In this document: positions 1 through 8,222 of the stretch, one piece after another
Position numbering within the stretch: the stretch's first letter is position 1
Layout of the letters: each line of letters starts with the position of its first letter
NCBI GenBank assembly: GCA_036501625.1
Contig: DASXZY010000048.1
Location: 1 to 64,000 of the forward strand
Origin: Palsa-1400 sp036501625
GTDB taxonomy: Bacteria > Verrucomicrobiota > Verrucomicrobiia > Limisphaerales > Palsa-1400
Length of the DNA stretch: 64,000 bases
Direction of reading: 5' to 3'
The notes under the pieces: model-generated
What the model saw: only the letters and a program-made list of their open reading frames with translations
Told to the model about the DNA's origin: nothing
Database searches by the model: none
Program-made: the position numbers and the translations under genes

Positions 1-37
1 TCAGCTTGGTATAGCCGAAGAGTGAGGTAATTTTGCC

Positions 38-1030
38 GTGGGTCGTTTTGTGCAGGGTCGGGTCGGGTTGTTTAAGCATCAATCCCTATACCCACAGCCC
101 TTTTCTCAAAGCGACCCTTTTCCTATTTCGGAGTTCGGGTTAATTCAGCATTTGGACGACGAGGACGCCAGGCAGGCCTTGGTTAAGATCGGAACCGCTT
201 CCGTTGAACCCTTGATAAAATTCATGGGCGATCCCGGCCGCGACATTTTCCGGCGCATCCTGGCGGCGCGGACGCTGGGAGAAATCGATGATCCTTCCGG
301 CATGAGATCGTTGACGGAGGGCTTGCGCGATGCGAATAGCCGGATGCGCGCTGGCGCGGCGCTTGCACTTGGAGAATTGACCAATGCCATCGCGACGGAG
401 CCTTTGATCGCCTGCTTGAACGACCCCGACGCCGATGTGCGTTCCGGCGCCGTCGAATCTTTGGGCAAACTGGCAAATCCCGCCGCTGTGACAGCGTTGA
501 TTTCCGGCTTGAGTGATTCCAATGACGTTGTGCGATCTGACATCGAACATGCGCTCGATAGGTTGGGAGGCAAATTCACGCCGCCTCCGGACTTTGCTCG
601 AAAGGCCATCGGCCAAGTGGCGGCGTGTGAGAAAATCGGCGAAGTCCCGGTCACCCTGAGAACCAAAGTAACGCTAGTGTGGGATTTGGCAGCCAACCGC
701 GAACATAACGCCCAACGCCTTTTGGATCGCTCAATGCAGCGCCGGGTTGGTGATTTGCCTGTCACGGTATTTTTGGTGTCTGAAACGCGAAAGGAAAAAA
801 TGGGCGCGTATTCGATCTCTGGAGAATCCGCGTTTCGCGAGTCAGAAGATATCTATGTCGTGCATTTCAACAGTTCGTCAGATCAAGGCACACCTGTTGG
901 AGTTCATAGGATTGTAAGTCTCGAACCCCGATCGGAGCGCCCAGTGGAACACAGCCCGGAATATGGCGACCCGGCGCCCCCTATAGCCGACTGGATCCGC
1001 GGCATCAGATCATTTGGCAGCAACCACTGA
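38..1030 (+). CDS. HEAT-repeat protein
   Basis: A 330-residue protein whose residues about 36-180 form tandem HEAT/PBS-lyase-type repeats of about 31 residues. The repeated pattern is A-L-V-K-I-G, then A-A-R-T-L-G-E-I-D-D-P, A-A-L-A-L-G-E-L and A-V-E-S-L-G-K-L. Such alpha-solenoids are protein-binding scaffolds. The C-terminal 150 residues (around E-K-I-G-E-V-P-V-T-L) match no family I recognise. No signal peptide or membrane segment is visible. The start is the GTG at 38, the first start after an in-frame stop at 23-25; a later start would cut into the first repeat. The gene is convergent with the Ig-domain gene, 17 bases away. Partner and role are unknown. Confidence 0.75.
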   Translation: MGRFVQGRVGLFKHQSLYPQPFSQSDPFPISEFGLIQHLDDEDARQALVKIGTASVEPLIKFMGDPGRDIFRRILAARTLGEIDDPSGMRSLTEGLRDANSRMRAGAALALGELTNAIATEPLIACLNDPDADVRSGAVESLGKLANPAAVTALISGLSDSNDVVRSDIEHALDRLGGKFTPPPDFARKAIGQVAACEKIGEVPVTLRTKVTLVWDLAANREHNAQRLLDRSMQRRVGDLPVTVFLVSETRKEKMGAYSISGESAFRESEDIYVVHFNSSSDQGTPVGVHRIVSLEPRSERPVEHSPEYGDPAPPIADWIRGIRSFGSNH

Positions 1031-1047
1031 AGGGCCTCAAGCGCGCA

Positions 1048-4000
1048 TTACGGATAAACTGTCCCGATCTGAATAAGGCCGGAGTTGGTCGTCCCCAGGA
1101 ACGATCCATCGGCGGCGTTTGCATTTTGCAATACCACCCCTGTCCCGGTTGCGGTGGCTTTTCCCTTTCCATTGCCAAATGTCACCGTCAGCAGGCCGGT
1201 TTTGGGATTGATCGAGCCTGTCAATGAATTCGTTGACAGGCTGGCCGGGCTTTTGCCCAAAACATTATTGGCGCCAACGGTGACGAGGAATTCGAGGGTA
1301 TCGGGCAGGCTGCCACCGGAGATTTGCAGAGAGTAGCCGTTCTGGGTCACGGGCGGCAGCGCCGGCACACCGGGGGATCGCGCCACCCAAGGGGAGCCTT
1401 CCACCGTGATGACATTGGTGAATCCGCCTGCATACAGGCTGCCAGGGCGCCCGCTCGGCCGAATCCACGTCAATTGTCCTTGCGGCGCGCCGGAGCCGAA
1501 GTTCAGCCAGCCGGTGAGCAATCCGGTATTGCTGTAAAGGCTGGCGTAAAGCGGCACGCTCGCGTCCTGGCCAATGGGCGTGGACGGAATGAAAACAGCG
1601 CCATCCGCGAGCTTCCCGGAGAACGAAACCAAGCCGGCATGATTGGTAATGACCGCGTAACCGTAACCGCCGAAGGAAGGCTGTTGCGGCCCCGGCTTAA
1701 CATTCAGCGGCGGAGGCAGGACCATGGTCTCAGCCGCCGATGGCACGTTGGCAGCCTTGGCATTCAAATGAATATCCGACTGCCACCCAGGCCCAGAAAC
1801 CAGCCCGAAAATCTGGTTCGGATACGTATTTGTCTGAAGATTCATCGTGACCGCCAGCGCTCCGACCGAGAGCCGAATGTAATTGGAAGACTGGCAGGCC
1901 GCGTTGAATCGCCCCGCCAAAGAATGATTCACGCCTTTCAGTGTCAGCACGCCGCTGTACGCGCCGTTGTCCTGCAAAGTCAAACCGCTGATCATCCCCG
2001 CCGATGCTTCCGTGACCGCATTGGCATTGGGAAAAAGGCCGTTATAAACTCCAGCCATTCCGAAGAACTCGTTCGTCGTAAAATCGGCCGTCAGGCGCAA
2101 ACCGTTCTCCATCACGAAATGGATCGTGGGTGTCGTGGCCGCATTGGCTGGGCCTGTCCAACTGGCAAATAACGAATCAGCCGCCGGTTTGGTTGTGACA
2201 GCGTAGCCTTCGCCAATATTCAACATTGCGCCATCGGCCGGGAGTGCATCGCCGGGCGCGGCGGCCTTGCCGGTGAATGTCCCCGAACCGCCGGCGCTGT
2301 TTAGCGTCAACGCCGCCTTGACTTCGTAGAAGAACGGGCGCGATTCCAAAATCGAAACATTGCCATCCTGGTTGGAACTTATTGCGAACAGGATATTGGT
2401 GCCCGGCAGCAGCGCGGGACTGGCGGACCATTTGCCGTTGACCGGCGCCAACTCGAATGGCCCGAGGTTGTTGGTGGCGCCGTTGTTGATGTTGGTTGAC
2501 CAATACACAACGGTGGTGGCGTCGCCGGATGCCGTGCCGGAAATGAGATTGTTCGTGGTGCGGGCATTGGGCGCCGGGACCGTGATCGCGACGGCGGGCC
2601 GGGCCGGATTGCGCAAAACGGTGACTTGCGCCGGCGCGCTCAAGGTGACACCAAAACTATTGCGAATCAAAACCGTGTAAAACAAATTGCTTGCGCCGTC
2701 GATGGGACTTGCCGTGAGCGTCAGCTTTGGGATGGTCGCGCCCGGAATGATCGCGCCGCCTTCCATCCATTGATAGAGCAGGGGCGATACGGCCGTGCCG
2801 CCCTTGGCGGTGACGCTGAGCGCCAAATTGTTGTCCTCGATCACGCGCGTCGCGGCCGCGGGCTGGACGGTGATGACCGGCCCCGCGCCGAGAGTCAAAT
2901 TAGCGGCCGGCTTGCTCGTCACGCCGAACAAGTTGCTGACCTGCAATGTGTAAATGCCCGCATCCGAAGCCATCAGATTACCAATGGTCAACGTGCTAGT
3001 CGCCGATCCCGTGATGCGGCTGCCATCCTGCAATCTGGCGCCGGCAAGGCTCCATTGATAAGACCGCGGACCCGCCCCAATCGCGGTGGCCGCAAAAGTG
3101 ACCGTTCCGCCAAGCGTTGCCACCGGATTGGTTGGCAGCGACGTGATGGCCGGCGGCGTGGTGTCAAATGGAGCCGGATAAAACGCCAGGCCCGCGAGCA
3201 CGGAATTGAAACTGGCCACCGCGGTGGCAAATCCGGTCCGCGGGTTGAGCCGGAAAAGATTCAAATCCTGGCCATTGCCAAAATAAAGATAACCATCCGC
3301 GCCCGCCTTCATGTCACTGCCGATGCCGAATGAGGCGCCGATGATCGCTCCGATCCTCGAGGTCAGGCCGCCATTGGTCGAGCCGAGCGTGAAAAGCTGT
3401 TCCTGCCCGCCATACAGGATGCCCGTCGGCCCGAAGGCAATGGCCGAAACCGCCATGTTCTGCGGATAGGCGTTGACCAAAACAGCCGCGCCGTTGGTCG
3501 GGCCGATGACGTAAAACTCATTGCCGGACACGCCATACAAAGACCCATTCCGCGAGAACGCCATGCTGGACAATGTCAACAATGGCCCGCCCTGGGCCGT
3601 TTGAATCGGGCCGATGGCCGTCACGCCCCAGGTGTTGGTGTCAATCGTATAAAGGAAATCGCCGGCGCCGTAGAGGACGTTGTTGGTGCCAAACGCGAGG
3701 CAGTTCAACAAAGCGCCCGTGTAGGCCAGGGTGGTTTGCGACACAGGATTTGTGCTGAGCGACAAAATCTCCGAAGAACCTCCGTTGTAGGGCGTGGTCG
3801 CCAGGAAAGTGAAATTGGTGGCAACGATGTTAGTGGTCACCGTGAGCGTTACGACGCTGCTGGTGACCGCGCCGCTGGAATTGGCCAGCACGACAAAATA
3901 ACTTCCGGCATTGGCCGCGCTGACGTTGGAAATGGCCAGGGAAAAGGCGGCAGCCGACGGCAAAGGCGCGTTATTAAAATACCACTGCGGCGCCGGTTCA

Positions 4001-4857
4001 GGGATGCCCGTGGCATTGACTGAAAACGTGGCGTCGTCGCCGGGCATGACCGTCAAGCTGGCGGGCTGGGTATCAATCGCCGGGAACGCGGGACTGATGC
4101 TGCTGGCCAAGCCCATCGCCTGCCCCGGCAAAGGCCCCACCAGCGCCAATTGCGCGGTATTGGTATCGACCGCGTAAAGCGCCGAGCGCCCGAAGACATC
4201 CTGCCCGATCATGTAAAGATTGCCATCAGAGCCGACCGCCATGTCGCGAGCCTGGGCGTAGTAGGGAAACGCGCAAATTGCCCCAATGGATGTGGCGGTG
4301 GCCGTGGCCGGGTCGATGGTGTAAAGGTTCAGGTCGCCGCCAAAAAGGGTGCCGTTGGCCGCAGCCAGCCCGTAAATCGGCGTGGTCAATTTCGCGGCCG
4401 GGCTGTTGGTGTGAAACGAATTGACCGGCGTGCAAGCGCCGCTGCCGGGATCGACGGTGTAAAATATATAGCCGTCGCTGACATACATCGTGCCGCGGCT
4501 GTCGAATGCCATCGCCGCGGCGGCTATGGGAGCGCCGGAGACTGAGCTGGCCAGCGTCGCGGCATTGGAGGCGTTCGCGGTGGCCGGGTCAATGATGGCC
4601 AGAGCATCGCCAGCCACGCCGAAAAGTGTTCCGTCCGGGCTGTAATCCAGGACGGAGCCGCCGGGATCGTTGGTCGAGATTTGGACGTAGCCAAAAGGCC
4701 CGTTGGTCACGAGCAGCATGACATTGACCGCAGGGGACGTGGAGATGGCCGTCGTGACGAAAAAGTTGGGAGGAGAAGCGTGGCCCGAAGCTAACTGCGC
4801 CGCCGCCAACAGTAACAAAACCACCTTGATAAGACCCGAACACAACCGATTAAGCAT
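1048..4857 (-). CDS. Large secreted beta-propeller/Ig-domain protein
   Basis: A 1269-residue exported protein. Residues 1-27 are a signal peptide (basic start, then VVLLLLAAAQLASGHA). Residues about 30-250 and 350-560 contain repeated blades of the kind G-T-L-F/Y-G plus Y-T-I-D-P/T, as in YVTN/PQQ-like propellers. Immunoglobulin-like domains lie at about 258-342, 565-656 and 660-748, each with the P-x-x-Q-W core and D-A-G-x-Y-x-x-x-x-x-N signature. Around 845-930 is a bacterial-repeat-like segment (F-A-S-W-T-G), and the last 330 residues are another beta-rich region. This is the style of verrucomicrobial surface or matrix proteins. No sortase or PEP-CTERM tail is seen, so the anchoring mode is unknown. 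No catalytic motif is visible; adhesion or structure is an inference. Confidence 0.8.
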   Translation of the reverse strand: MLNRLCSGLIKVVLLLLAAAQLASGHASPPNFFVTTAISTSPAVNVMLLVTNGPFGYVQISTNDPGGSVLDYSPDGTLFGVAGDALAIIDPATANASNAATLASSVSGAPIAAAAMAFDSRGTMYVSDGYIFYTVDPGSGACTPVNSFHTNSPAAKLTTPIYGLAAANGTLFGGDLNLYTIDPATATATSIGAICAFPYYAQARDMAVGSDGNLYMIGQDVFGRSALYAVDTNTAQLALVGPLPGQAMGLASSISPAFPAIDTQPASLTVMPGDDATFSVNATGIPEPAPQWYFNNAPLPSAAAFSLAISNVSAANAGSYFVVLANSSGAVTSSVVTLTVTTNIVATNFTFLATTPYNGGSSEILSLSTNPVSQTTLAYTGALLNCLAFGTNNVLYGAGDFLYTIDTNTWGVTAIGPIQTAQGGPLLTLSSMAFSRNGSLYGVSGNEFYVIGPTNGAAVLVNAYPQNMAVSAIAFGPTGILYGGQEQLFTLGSTNGGLTSRIGAIIGASFGIGSDMKAGADGYLYFGNGQDLNLFRLNPRTGFATAVASFNSVLAGLAFYPAPFDTTPPAITSLPTNPVATLGGTVTFAATAIGAGPRSYQWSLAGARLQDGSRITGSATSTLTIGNLMASDAGIYTLQVSNLFGVTSKPAANLTLGAGPVITVQPAAATRVIEDNNLALSVTAKGGTAVSPLLYQWMEGGAIIPGATIPKLTLTASPIDGASNLFYTVLIRNSFGVTLSAPAQVTVLRNPARPAVAITVPAPNARTTNNLISGTASGDATTVVYWSTNINNGATNNLGPFELAPVNGKWSASPALLPGTNILFAISSNQDGNVSILESRPFFYEVKAALTLNSAGGSGTFTGKAAAPGDALPADGAMLNIGEGYAVTTKPAADSLFASWTGPANAATTPTIHFVMENGLRLTADFTTNEFFGMAGVYNGLFPNANAVTEASAGMISGLTLQDNGAYSGVLTLKGVNHSLAGRFNAACQSSNYIRLSVGALAVTMNLQTNTYPNQIFGLVSGPGWQSDIHLNAKAANVPSAAETMVLPPPLNVKPGPQQPSFGGYGYAVITNHAGLVSFSGKLADGAVFIPSTPIGQDASVPLYASLYSNTGLLTGWLNFGSGAPQGQLTWIRPSGRPGSLYAGGFTNVITVEGSPWVARSPGVPALPPVTQNGYSLQISGGSLPDTLEFLVTVGANNVLGKSPASLSTNSLTGSINPKTGLLTVTFGNGKGKATATGTGVVLQNANAADGSFLGTTNSGLIQIGTVYP

Positions 4858-4902
4858 GGGCGAGCATGAGGGTTTCCCCTAAAATTGTCCACTGAAACCC
4901 TG

Positions 4903-5994
4903 CTATTTCAGGCCCAGCCCGAGTGTCTCTTTGCAATACGCCAGGCTCCGCTCCAGTTCGCTTTTCTGAAATTTCTTTTCGCCTTCCTCGTTCGTGTTCT
5001 GGCGCGTGGGAATTGCTCTGCCCATGCGGGTAAGCGCGTCGAATTTTGCAAAATCCTTCGCGCGCGCTTTGGGCCAGACGTTCCAAAAGTCTTTGTGAAA
5101 ATACTTCAGCTCGCGCCGCAAGCCCGAAATCACTTCCACGTTAACCGGCACTCGCGGGCACAACTCGATGAAACGCGGGACGAAAGTCTTATAATCGATA
5201 ACGCCTTGGCCCATCGTCGTCCACTGCACGGCCGCGCCTTGCGGAATTTGCCAGACCATTGAGTCACGCAGGGCCGAGGCCGCCACGTAAGGCGCCATGA
5301 TCTCCAAGCTCTCCATCGGGTCTTCCATCGTCCAAGTGGCATTGCCGGTGTCCAGCGTCACGCCGACATAATCCTTGCCCGCCTCCTCGCACAATCCGGC
5401 CAATTCCCACGCCTGCATGTCGCCCGCGTGATTTTCAATGGCGATTTTTACCCCCGCGTCCAGGGCTTGGCTGCGTCCGCTCCGGCAAACCTTGATCGTA
5501 TCGGCCATGCGCGCCTCAATGCCGCCCGGCGTCGTGCGATCATCGCCCATGCCGAGAATGCAGCGGAAAACCGGCGATTCCAGCGCCTTGGCCACGCGCA
5601 AACCCAGCGCCAAATGTTCCTCGGCCGTGCCCCATTTGTTTTTAAAGAACTTCGAGGTCGGGCAAATGCTCCACGAACCGGCGTAAACAACGAGGCCGTT
5701 GTCATCCGCCTTTTTCTTCAAGTCGCGCAGATAGCCGTCCTGAAAATTTTCATACACGTCCAAATCTGTCAGGAAGAGAGAATCCAGCTTGAGCGAGGCC
5801 GCGTAATCGATCAATTGGCCCGCGTTAAACTTCAGCGCGCGCACGGAAAAATTGTCGAAACCAAGGCGCGTTTTGCGGGCTGGGGCCGGTTCTTCCGTCG
5901 CCGCTCCCGGCGCGCTGCTGGCGGCCAGGGCCAATCCCGCGCCCGTCGCCGCTACTGTTTTGATAAACGTCCGCCGATTGCTTGGGGTATCCAT
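4903..5994 (-). CDS. Tat-exported sugar phosphate isomerase/epimerase-like TIM barrel protein
   Basis: A 363-residue protein with a twin-arginine signal (NRRTFIKTVAATGAGLALA, residues 6-24) followed by a xylose-isomerase-like TIM barrel (AP endonuclease 2 superfamily). Barrel-strand residues typical of metal binding are visible: I-A-I-E-N-H about two thirds of the way along, then V-T-L-D-T-G-N and V-N-V-E-V. Family members isomerise or epimerise sugars, usually with a divalent metal. The substrate here cannot be read from sequence. The start is the ATG at 5994 because it directly precedes the Tat signal; the frame stays open upstream but runs through the neighbouring gene. Its ATG overlaps the TAA of the upstream membrane gene (TAATG), so the two are probably translationally coupled. 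Confidence 0.8.
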   Translation of the reverse strand: MDTPSNRRTFIKTVAATGAGLALAASSAPGAATEEPAPARKTRLGFDNFSVRALKFNAGQLIDYAASLKLDSLFLTDLDVYENFQDGYLRDLKKKADDNGLVVYAGSWSICPTSKFFKNKWGTAEEHLALGLRVAKALESPVFRCILGMGDDRTTPGGIEARMADTIKVCRSGRSQALDAGVKIAIENHAGDMQAWELAGLCEEAGKDYVGVTLDTGNATWTMEDPMESLEIMAPYVAASALRDSMVWQIPQGAAVQWTTMGQGVIDYKTFVPRFIELCPRVPVNVEVISGLRRELKYFHKDFWNVWPKARAKDFAKFDALTRMGRAIPTRQNTNEEGEKKFQKSELERSLAYCKETLGLGLK

Positions 5995-6647
5995 TATGTT
6001 TCCGCCTCCGCCGGTTCCGTTTCCGGTTCTGCCGCTTCGCGCTCGTCTTCCGCCTCCTCGTCTTTCTCTTCTTCTGCCTCCGTCATTTTCATCGCGCCCA
6101 CAAAAAGCCCCGTGAAAAGCCCGCCGCTGGAAAGGGTATTGCGAAAGAACTCCCACGTTTGCGCGTGGCCAGGCAATCCGGTCGTCAGCGCTTTGATCCA
6201 TCCCGCCCACGTCTTCGCGTAACCCAGGATCAGCCACGAAGCCGTATTCGTGACGAGGTAAAAAAGCATCGCGCCCACCATGCCGCCGCAAACCAGCAGC
6301 CACCACGGCTTCTTGTGCCCCACCGAGCGCCCCAGTCCAATCAACCCCGCGTAGGCGATATAATTCGGCGCCTGATCGGCCAAAAACCGCGTCCAGGAAA
6401 AGTATTGCGGATAAAAAACCAGGCTGATGATCAAATCGCTCCCCGCCATGACCGCCAAGGGAATGATCCACCCGGCCGTCCCGGTCAGGTACAACCCGGC
6501 GCAAAAAACAAGCGCATAAGCGGCGCTGAAATTATTCGGCAAAAGCCCCGGCCACCGGCTCAAAGCAAACACCAGAACCAGCAGCAACGGCCAACCCAGG
6601 TTCTTTTTCACGCTGGCCAATATACAAGTTCGCCCAGGGATGCGCAT
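5994..6647 (-). CDS. Small integral membrane protein, DUF6580-like
   Basis: A protein of about 217 residues with roughly five hydrophobic segments (for example WPLLLVLVFALSRWPGLLP and YALVFCAGLYLTG) and a strongly acidic 30-residue C-terminal tail. The pattern P-x-N-F-x-A-x-x-A-L followed by P-L-x-x-M-x-x-S-D-L resembles the DUF6580 membrane family; I assign it by eye only. The start is uncertain: ATG at 6647 is used here, but the GTG at 6611 (KKNLGWPLLL follows) also fits and begins directly before the first membrane helix. It ends in TAATG shared with the TIM-barrel gene, which suggests a two-gene operon. Confidence 0.6.
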   Translation of the reverse strand: MRIPGRTCILASVKKNLGWPLLLVLVFALSRWPGLLPNNFSAAYALVFCAGLYLTGTAGWIIPLAVMAGSDLIISLVFYPQYFSWTRFLADQAPNYIAYAGLIGLGRSVGHKKPWWLLVCGGMVGAMLFYLVTNTASWLILGYAKTWAGWIKALTTGLPGHAQTWEFFRNTLSSGGLFTGLFVGAMKMTEAEEEKDEEAEDEREAAEPETEPAEAET

Positions 6648-6886
6648 CTTTTTTCGACGGCCGCCCTTATTCGCCAATTCCCGCAACGTCGTTGCGGATT
6701 TCTTGAAGCGGCGATCGAGTGAATCGGTTGCCAGATATTGGGAGCGCTTTTCCATTGTCGTGGTTGCGTTGCACGCCATCTGCGTGCTGATGTGGAAGCT
6801 GCAAATGAAATCAGGCTCGGCGCGGAACACGGCGCGTCCCGTTGCAAGATTTGCTTTTTGCCCCTTTTCGCATACCATTGCGCCGA
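6648..6886. other. Intergenic region, nothing recognised
   Basis: Upstream region of the membrane-protein gene. I see no convincing coding frame, promoter or repeat. The short frames on both strands lack family features. Confidence 0.5.
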
Positions 6887-7046
6887 TGGCTGAAGACGCA
6901 ACCATGGGGGGCCTGATGACTGGCAGGAAATGATGGCCTATTTGCAGAACGTGCCGCCGGATGTCTTCTCTTGGCAATCGGTCAACGTGAGTTTTCGTAA
7001 TTACACCCCGTTGAATCTATTCCGGCGCGTACTCAAACGACACTAA
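6887..7046 (+). pseudogene. Possible small gene interrupted by a frameshift at a G-run
   Basis: An ATG at 6887 opens MAEDATMGG and then loses frame at a run of six G at 6906-6911. One base of shift restores a frame that reads DDWQEMMAYLQNVPPD, continues with FSWQSVNVSFRN, and stops at 7044-7046. The composition looks protein-like (W, Q, Y, F spread evenly), but I recognise no family and there is no clear ribosome binding site. It could be a sequencing error in a real gene of about 53 residues, a decayed fragment, or chance. Confidence 0.25.
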
Positions 7047-7124
7047 AGATCCGTGTTCCGCCGGGAAGAGCAGCCCCGCGAAACAGGTCTGCCCCTTCCA
7101 GTCAATATGAACTTCCACGCTCAT
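7017..7124 (-). pseudogene. HipA-type toxin remnant (N-terminal 35 residues only)
   Basis: The ATG at 7124 opens MSVEVHIDWKGQ, then FAGLLFPAE and SFEYAPE, and stops at a TAG at 7017-7019. This matches the beginning of HipA-family serine/threonine kinase toxins, which normally continue (S-F-E-Y-x-x-x-W-L) for about 400 residues. Nothing of the kinase core follows. The start codon overlaps the stop of the upstream XRE gene (ATATGA), the usual hipBA coupling. This is therefore the relic of a type II toxin-antitoxin pair that lost its toxin. The identification rests on the N-terminal motif alone. Confidence 0.55.
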
Positions 7125-7339
7125 ATGCGCGGGCGGCGAATGCGTTTGGGCAGGCGGCGCTCGTCCAAGCTGAGGGCAAGCTCGTCGCTCGCGGGTGAGG
7201 CGAGATGGGCCAGCCGTTCGGGCAAATTGAGAACGAACATCGCCGTCGCCAAAGTGCCCAGCGCGACTCCGGCATCGCCGCGCTCGAGCCGCCAGAGCGT
7301 GTCGCGGCTGACAAACAGGCGCGCGGCTGATTTCGGCAT
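7121..7339 (-). pseudogene. XRE-family antitoxin (HipB-like), N-terminally shortened
   Basis: A 72-residue frame reads VSRDTLWRLERGD, then LGTLATAMFVLNLPERLA and ASDELALSLDERRLPKRIR. This is the second half of an XRE helix-turn-helix antitoxin of the type paired with HipA-like toxins. The first helices (usually about 25 residues with an R-x-R-R motif) are missing; the frame stays open upstream without a start codon or family similarity. It directly precedes the HipA remnant. The whole pair is probably dead, although a truncated DNA-binding peptide could still be made. It lies next to the dispersed repeat element at 7524. Confidence 0.6.
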
Positions 7340-7523
7340 TGATTTAGTGTCTGGTATTGCGAACGTAATATCAAATTCCGTCTGATTAATCGGACATAAG
7401 GCGATTGAAGATGAGTGACTGCCCTTTTTCTCACGGGCCGGTTATGACTGTGGCGGCTGCTTCGAAAGAGGAAAATGTGTTTTCGCAAACGTTTCACCTG
7501 TAAGCACTTGGGAAAATTCGTTC

Positions 7524-8160
7524 CGGAAAATCGGCTCGTTTTGCAGAAAAATGGGAGTCCGGCCAAAGAAAAATGCAGCTTTCGCAAGCCCTTTTTCAAT
7601 TTATTGCGTTTTGGATATTCGCAAGGCATTATCTAATAGTGACTTACAGCAGGTTCGTCTTGTCCGAAAAAATCATGCCTAAAAGCCTACCGTAGGTTTT
7701 TGCGGTTCTGGCGTTTCTGGCATAATTTCCGCGTGAACATATTATTTTGTTCGGAAAACCACGGGACGGGCGAGTGCCGCCAACTCCAGCAAAACAGGGC
7801 TGAACAAGGCGGCACAAGCCACTTTCAAGAAAGAACCCTCTGCCGCCAGTGCATGAGGGGCGTGACGCCAGGACAAGACGCGGCTAAACGCGGCCAATTA
7901 CGGTAGATTGCGATATTTTTTGAAAGAAAAATCGCCCCATGAATCGCGCGCCGCATTTCACGCCCTTTTGTGGCCAAATCTTTTCAGAGCCATGCGGCGC
8001 TTCGCTCTTCCGAAGCCAACGCACAGCAAAACAAGGCGGGACAAGATGGCACAAGCGAGTTCCGAGAAAAGGCCCCATGCCGCAAGAGATTGAATGTCGT
8101 CATGCCAGGATCAAGACGCGGCCAAACGCGGTCAATTACGGTGGTTGCGATATTCTTTGA
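7524..8160 (+). repeat. Dispersed intergenic repeat element, copy A (with a duplicated distal unit)
   Basis: This non-coding stretch is clearly similar to the reverse complement of 28058-28557. Shared blocks in the same order are AAAATGCAGCTTTCGCAA (7570-7587), AAAAAATCATGCCTAAAA (7667-7684), a CTGGCGTTTCTGG block (about 7708-7720), a CTCTTCCGAAGCCAA block (about 8005-8019), an AAAACAAGG block and a final ATTACGGT..ATTGCGATA block. In copy A the distal part occurs twice, with the terminal block at about 7897-7914 and again at about 8134-8151. No transposase, long conserved frame or clear terminal inverted repeat is present. Together with flanks it fills the 880 bases between the XRE remnant and ftsZ. 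It could be a non-autonomous mobile element, a decayed gene or a structured RNA family. Confidence 0.7.
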
Positions 8161-8222
8161 AAGTCAAACGAACCCATAGACCACGCCTTGCATTTCACGC
8201 CCCATGAAAAGCTTGGGGGCGC

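Noticed and set aside
8197..8222. Intrinsic terminator after ftsZ
   Set aside because: The GC-rich inverted repeat (CGCCCC/GGGGCG) has no T-tract on the minus strand, and part of it resembles sequence within the dispersed repeat at 7960.
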